Shown: positions 5,927 through 6,506 of the stretch, piece after piece | How the letters are laid out: each line of letters opens with the position of its first letter | How positions within the stretch are numbered: the stretch's first letter is position 1 | Assembly: GCA_900772035.1 (NCBI GenBank) | Contig: CAAGQE010000247.1 | Location: 1-6,506, forward strand | Direction: 5' to 3' | Length of the DNA: 6,506 nucleotides | DNA from: Candidatus Gastranaerophilales bacterium | GTDB taxonomy: Bacteria > Cyanobacteriota > Vampirovibrionia > Gastranaerophilales > Gastranaerophilaceae | Made by a program: the position numbers and the translations under genes | The notes under the pieces: model-generated | Told to the model about the DNA's origin: nothing | What the model saw: only the letters and a program-made list of their open reading frames with translations | Database searches by the model: none

Positions 5927-6355
5927 ATGAGATTTAGCATTATTGACAGAGAACCGTTCTTTGATACTGTTCGTGAAAATTTGGAAAAACTCGTAAAGGA
6001 TTCATCTTGGAATGATAACGGAATGTATCAACCGCTTACGGAAATAAGAGAAAACAACAACGAATATAACGTAAAACTTCAATTGCCGGGAATGAATAAA
6101 GAAGATATCGAAGTCGAACTCAACGACAATACTTTGACGGTAAGAGCAGAAAAGAAATTCACGGAAGCAAAAGAAGATGAAAAAATCCACATGTCGGAAT
6201 TTTCATACGGTCAATTCGTTAAATCAATAGAATTTGCAAAAGATATTGATGCCGAAAAATCAGAAAGCGAATATAAAAACGGTATCTTGAACATCACTCT
6301 TCACAAAAAAGAAATGAGAGAAAAAGAAGATACTAAAAAATTAACAATTAAGTAA
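5927..6355 (+). CDS. Small heat-shock protein, Hsp20 / alpha-crystallin family
   Basis: ATP-independent holdase chaperone that forms oligomers and binds unfolding proteins in the cytoplasm for later refolding by DnaK/ClpB. From 5927 the protein has 142 residues, typical for the family. It has a short N-terminal arm (1-33), then the alpha-crystallin domain from about 34 to 127. That domain contains LPGMNKEDIEVELNDNTL (53-70, with the conserved LPG), the SYGQF motif (93-97) and the signature YKNGILNITL (116-125). The C-terminal extension carries LTI (139-141), matching the I/L-x-I motif that docks on neighbouring subunits. Start 5927 is chosen for its strong AAAGGAG and because MRFSIIDREPFFD is a usual kind of Hsp20 N-terminus; the ATG at 5900 would add nine residues. 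Its own terminator follows. Regulation is unclear beyond the upstream repeats described separately. Confidence 0.95.
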   Translation: MRFSIIDREPFFDTVRENLEKLVKDSSWNDNGMYQPLTEIRENNNEYNVKLQLPGMNKEDIEVELNDNTLTVRAEKKFTEAKEDEKIHMSEFSYGQFVKSIEFAKDIDAEKSESEYKNGILNITLHKKEMREKEDTKKLTIK

Positions 6356-6377
6356 TCTGACCTTTCGGACTAATGAG

Positions 6378-6406
6378 AAAGCACCCTTTGACGGGTGCTT
6401 TTTTTT
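6378..6406 (+). terminator. Intrinsic terminator of hsp20
   Basis: A perfect 9-bp stem (6378-6386 with 6393-6401), 6-base loop, then a run of eight T (6399-6406), 22 bases after the hsp20 stop codon. Confidence 0.9.
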
Positions 6407-6414
6407 GACTTTGC

Positions 6415-6469
6415 AAAATAAAAGTCCGACGATTTCTCGACGGACTCTTCATCATCGGATTTCTCCGAT
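6415..6469 (-). terminator. Tandem GAAA-loop hairpins terminating the minus-strand gene at the right edge
   Basis: Read on the minus strand, a perfect 6-bp stem (6469-6464 with 6459-6454) is followed by a second stem (6446-6441 with 6428-6423, an A-A mismatch, then 3 bp). Both are capped by GAAA. The second runs into TTTATTTT (complement of 6415-6422). The pair lies just downstream of a minus-strand stop codon at 6476. Confidence 0.7.
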
Positions 6470-6475
6470 TGAAAA

Positions 6476-6506
6476 CTAAGCGTTTGCTTTTGCAGTTTCT
6501 ACAATA
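6476..6506 (-). CDS. C-terminal end of a minus-strand gene cut by the window edge
   Basis: On the minus strand the frame ending at TAG (6478-6476) reads IVETAKANA followed by stop, and the tandem-hairpin terminator begins 6 bases later. Only nine codons are visible, so the product cannot be named. The call rests on the combination of open frame, stop and minus-strand terminator. Confidence 0.45.
   Translation of the reverse strand, partial: IVETAKANA

Overview
The window is about 6.5 kb of AT-rich bacterial chromosome. It carries mostly housekeeping genes, each closed off by a strong intrinsic terminator. The mix is an NADP-type glutamate dehydrogenase, IF-3 with an AUU start, an rplJ-rplL pair detached from nusG-rplK-rplA, a cytoplasmic TPR protein, a small zinc-ribbon protein and an Hsp20. 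Good AAGGAG-type ribosome binding sites and sigma70-like promoters are present. This would fit a gut-type non-photosynthetic relative of Cyanobacteria (Vampirovibrionia/Gastranaerophilales) or another low-GC anaerobe. That placement is inference from gene style only; nothing in the sequence fixes the phylum.

Layout, left to right. The 3' part of gdhA (+, 1-840) enters from the left edge. It converges on infC (-, 977-1507), with two terminators between them. Next comes a gene-free stretch of about 580 bases (1538-2117): the infC promoter, an imperfect 98/99-bp tandem repeat of about 2.6 copies, and a leader with a perfect terminator hairpin ahead of the rplJ-rplL operon (+, 2118-3065). A strong terminator follows. 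A TPR protein (-, 3149-4567) and an unrecognised 152-residue protein (+, 4814-5272) diverge from an intergenic region holding a perfect 11-bp inverted repeat rich in CATG. A double zinc-ribbon protein (+, 5355-5738) with no visible ribosome binding site and an Hsp20 (+, 5927-6355) come next. The last nine codons of a minus-strand gene, with its tandem-hairpin terminator, close the window.

The most noteworthy observations are four. First, gdhA appears to lack about 49 internal codons in frame, removing the EGANMP and PGKAANAGGV motifs of the nucleotide-binding domain. Second, infC can only start at a non-canonical codon (AUU, behind AAGGAG), the classic IF-3 autoregulatory arrangement. Third, the tandem repeat changes reading frame between copies, so it is DNA- or RNA-level rather than protein-level structure. 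Fourth, a probable transcription attenuator precedes rplJ.

Functionally the window is translation (IF-3, the L10/L12 stalk), nitrogen assimilation, protein homeostasis and three poorly characterised proteins. I see no mobile element, CRISPR array, tRNA or rRNA.
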